A model generated the notes under the pieces. That model was not told the origin of the DNA. It saw nothing but the letters and a program-made list of their open reading frames with translations, and did not search any database. Positions 61,642 through 64,000 of a stretch of 64,000 nt of DNA are shown in pieces; position 1 is the stretch's first letter, and each line of letters begins with the position of its first letter. Both the position numbers and the translations under genes were made by a program. The stretch is from Nocardia acidivorans NBRC 108247 (GTDB lineage Bacteria; Actinomycetota; Actinomycetes; Mycobacteriales; Mycobacteriaceae): positions 95,080-159,079 of the forward strand of contig NZ_BDAW01000019.1 in the NCBI RefSeq assembly GCF_001625085.1, in the 5' to 3' direction.

Positions 61642-62864
61642 CGCGGGTCTCCCATCGGTTCCGCCGGAAAGCTTGCCAGTACCCGTAATCCGCCCTCCGG
61701 GCGATTCGCCACGGTGAGCGTGCCCCCGGCGGCGCGCACCCGTTCGCTCAGCCCGGTGAGGCCGGACCCGTAGCCTTGCCCACCCAGCCCGCCGCCGTCA
61801 TCGCCGACCTCGATACTGGTCGGCGTGACCCGCACGGTGGCGTGCCGGGCCCCGCTGTGCCGCACGATATTGGTGACCGCCTCGCGCAGCACCCATCCGA
61901 AGACCACGCTGTGCCGCACCGGCAGGGTGTCGGAGTCGGGTAGATCGGCCTCGATCTCGGCCGCGCGCAGGGCCGTTCGCGCATTGCCGAGTTCCCCGGC
62001 GAGCGATACCTCGCGCAGTCCGCCCACGGTGCTGCGCACCCCGGCCAGGGATTCGCGCGCCAACCGCTCCACATCGGCCAGCTCCTGTTTGGCGCGCTCC
62101 GGATCGACCTCCAGCAGTCGTTGCGCCAGTTCGGTTTTCACCGTGATGACGGTCAGCGAATGCCCCAGGATGTCGTGCACGTCCCGGCCCACGCGCAGCC
62201 GCTCCTCGGCGATGGCGAGCTCGGTCAATTGCAGGCGGGCGATGGTGAGCTGCTGATTGCGCTGGATCAGCTGGCGGATGCCGCCGACCGCGAAGGCCGC
62301 CATGGCCATTGATTCGAGCGTGTCGTAATCGGGTGGGCTGCCCGCGATCAGCTGCGGTACCACGGTCGTGGCCAGCATGACCGCGCTCAGCGTCGCGATG
62401 CCCAGCGGAATCGGCAGGGTGAAGGCGATGAACGAGGCCAGATAGATGCCCAGCCGCGCCGCCTGCCCGTGCAGCGTCACCGCGATCGCGACCAGGAACG
62501 CGAATTGCACGCCGAGCATCAGGAATACGGTGCGCCCCGGCGGGCTCGGCCAGATCGGCCCGATGCTCGGCGAGCGCAGCAGATACCAGTACGAACCGAT
62601 GTACGCCAGGCCGAAGGCGATGATGACGGTGAGCGTGTAGATCCGCGACGCCGGATCGTCCAGCTCCCATGCTGTCCGCAGCGGCGCGATCAGATACACC
62701 GACCAGACGGCCGCGAACACCCAGCCGAGCCGTCGGCGTCGCGTAATGCTCTCCGGACTGTCCTCCACAGCGCGGGACGCTACCGCAGAGCACGACAGCG
62801 TGCGCCGGCCCCACAGGTCACGGACCTGCACCGTGCGGCCGCTGTCCGGCTCCGGAGCGCTCAT
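61638..62864 (-). CDS. NarL-type sensor histidine kinase
   Basis: A 408-residue DesK/NarX-like kinase. About five hydrophobic segments (roughly residues 45-190), a short coiled coil, then the HisKA_3 phospho-acceptor box RVGRDVHDILGHSLTVITVK (His about 237). The HATPase domain has LREAVTNIVRHSGA and VGDDGGGLGGQGYGSGLTG. Start ATG 62864 follows GTGGGGG. No transporter gene adjoins, so the signal and target are unknown. Confidence 0.92.
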   Translation of the reverse strand: MSAPEPDSGRTVQVRDLWGRRTLSCSAVASRAVEDSPESITRRRRLGWVFAAVWSVYLIAPLRTAWELDDPASRIYTLTVIIAFGLAYIGSYWYLLRSPSIGPIWPSPPGRTVFLMLGVQFAFLVAIAVTLHGQAARLGIYLASFIAFTLPIPLGIATLSAVMLATTVVPQLIAGSPPDYDTLESMAMAAFAVGGIRQLIQRNQQLTIARLQLTELAIAEERLRVGRDVHDILGHSLTVITVKTELAQRLLEVDPERAKQELADVERLARESLAGVRSTVGGLREVSLAGELGNARTALRAAEIEADLPDSDTLPVRHSVVFGWVLREAVTNIVRHSGARHATVRVTPTSIEVGDDGGGLGGQGYGSGLTGLSERVRAAGGTLTVANRPEGGLRVLASFPAEPMGDPR

Positions 62865-62945
62865 ACCCCCACTATCGACCGGGACGTCCGCGCCCACCCG
62901 GCACGACCGTCACGGTTCGTCCATGACAGATGTCATGACTTCGCC

Positions 62946-64000
62946 TCAGATGGTGAGGGTCACCGTATGGAATCCGCTCGGCCCGGACGGGAAGGGCGGT
63001 CGCTCGGCGCCGTCCTGCACCGCACCGGAGCGCCCGGTCGCCCGGGCCTGGATGGTGTGCGTGCCGGGCGGCAGATCCACCACCGTGCGCCAGCGCCGCC
63101 AGGCCGCCGGAGCCGACTCGGCACCGAGTTCGGTTGGCGCCCAGTCGGTTCCATCGACGCGGATATCGACGGCGGAGACGCCGTCCGGTGGCGCCCAGGC
63201 CACCCCCGCGACCGTGGTCTTGCCGGGACTGCCATGCCCACTGGAAGCCACATCGATTCGGGATTGCGGTGTCACCCACAGTATTTCATCGGTCCAGCCG
63301 CGCTTGCACCAGTAGTCGACATGCGAGTCGTCGGCCAGCTCGAGCTCGGAGATCCATTTGGCCCCGGTGTACTGGCCGTAGATGCCCGGTACGAAAACCC
63401 TTGCCGGAAAACCGTGTTCGGGCGGCAGCGGCGCACCGTTCATACCGATCACCAGATAGCCGGGCAGCTCGCCGGTGCGCAACTTCTCCATCGGCAGCGA
63501 GATGGTGTACCCGTCCACCGCACGCGTCACCAGCCGGGTCGCTGCCGCCTCGGGCATGGCGTGGTCGAAGAGCGCGGTCAGCGGCACCCCGAACCAGCGG
63601 GCATTCCCGGCGCGATGCTTACCGGGCGTGTTGTGCACGCACACCATGACCGCGTCGAATTCCACCGCCTGTTCGGCCAGATCCGCCAGCGACAGCCGCA
63701 GCGGATGCGCGACCTTCCCGCTGATGCGCAGCCGCCACTGCTTCGGATCGATGCGCGGCGGGCGCGGATTCACATCGGCCACATAGAATCTGCCCGCCTT
63801 GGTGATCAGCGGCGAGAGTCCGGGTTCGATACCGAGTCCGTCCTCGGCCATCGGTGCGTGCGATCCCATCGGCCCGAGCTGCCGGACCCGTTCGGCGTGC
63901 TGCGCGTCCGCGCGCCGAATGAGCGTCTCGGCGGCGGCCAGCATGCCCGCACCGCCCGCGGCCCACAGCAACCCGCCGCCGAAACCCGTTGGCGGGCACC
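62946..64000 (-). CDS. molybdopterin-dependent oxidoreductase (sulfite oxidase-like), 5' end outside the window
   Basis: At least 350 codons, open to the window edge. The visible part starts inside a hydrophobic region (LLWAAGGAGMLAAAETLIRR), so an N-terminal membrane domain is probably cut off. The oxidoreductase domain has FYVADVNPRPPRIDPKQWRL and the cofactor cysteine in VMVCVHNTPGKH, then ARWFGVPLTAL and HGFPARVFVPGIYGQYTGAKWI. A C-terminal Mo-co dimerisation-type domain follows (GVAWAPPDGVSAVDIRVDG). Substrate unknown. Confidence 0.88.
   Translation of the reverse strand, partial: CPPTGFGGGLLWAAGGAGMLAAAETLIRRADAQHAERVRQLGPMGSHAPMAEDGLGIEPGLSPLITKAGRFYVADVNPRPPRIDPKQWRLRISGKVAHPLRLSLADLAEQAVEFDAVMVCVHNTPGKHRAGNARWFGVPLTALFDHAMPEAAATRLVTRAVDGYTISLPMEKLRTGELPGYLVIGMNGAPLPPEHGFPARVFVPGIYGQYTGAKWISELELADDSHVDYWCKRGWTDEILWVTPQSRIDVASSGHGSPGKTTVAGVAWAPPDGVSAVDIRVDGTDWAPTELGAESAPAAWRRWRTVVDLPPGTHTIQARATGRSGAVQDGAERPPFPSGPSGFHTVTLTI

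Overview
The window is high-GC actinobacterial DNA, most likely from Nocardia or a close relative in the Mycobacteriales. The evidence is GTG/TTG starts, many 4-base ATGA/GTGA gene overlaps, a full-length carboxylic acid reductase, a conservon followed by two P450s, and the order tRNA-Asn / small YtxH-like gene / dnaG / dgt / TPM-domain gene. The same order is known from the Mycobacterium tuberculosis asnT-Rv2342-Rv2345 region. Functions are assigned from motifs and family knowledge; no database search was run.

Layout. 0-13 kb: tRNA-Met, small secreted proteins, a GNAT gene whose 3' end is an inverted repeat, an F420-type nitroreductase divergent from a TetR gene across a 9-bp-arm palindrome, a second TetR gene divergent from a methyltransferase, a PPOX-family gene stopped by an amber codon at codon 8, plsC, an APC permease, an MFS/MarR/amidase cluster, a truncated serine hydrolase and a quinone oxidoreductase. 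13-19 kb: a conservon (sensor-like kinase, roadblock protein, DUF742 protein, small GTPase-like protein) running into two P450s; the first lacks the ExxR motif and the second is canonical. 20-24.4 kb: a repeat-rich spot with a truncated methyltransferase, then a carboxylic acid reductase carrying an extra block of about eight 10-residue repeats.

24.6-36.5 kb is a coherent choline/glycine betaine degradation locus. Seven minus-strand genes encode dimethylglycine oxidase, sarcosine oxidase, a betaine-type Rieske oxygenase, betaine aldehyde dehydrogenase, an APC permease, a GMC (choline dehydrogenase-like) oxidoreductase and an IclR regulator. A divergent pair encodes a Rieske ferredoxin and its FAD reductase. 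Together they could take choline to glycine. The roughly 220-bp divergent region holds two long related palindromes that look like operators.

36.5-43.2 kb holds assorted stand-alone genes: a cupredoxin lipoprotein, a PPOX protein and serine hydrolase pair, SRPBCC, DoxX, patatin, a PARG-like protein and a CPBP protease. 43.2-50.6 kb is a looser accessory region with lower gene density, gene fragments, direct repeats, a lower-GC gene, several small soluble proteins of unknown function, and HAD, HD and DinB proteins. It ends at tRNA-Asn.

50.6-64 kb returns to core genome: tRNA-Asn, a YtxH-like protein, dnaG, a bioN-bioY-bioM biotin ECF transporter lying between dnaG and dgt, a DUF4190-type protein, dgt, a YdcF-like protein, an MBL-fold hydrolase, a TPM-domain membrane protein, a NarL-type two-component system and the 3' part of a molybdopterin oxidoreductase that runs off the window.
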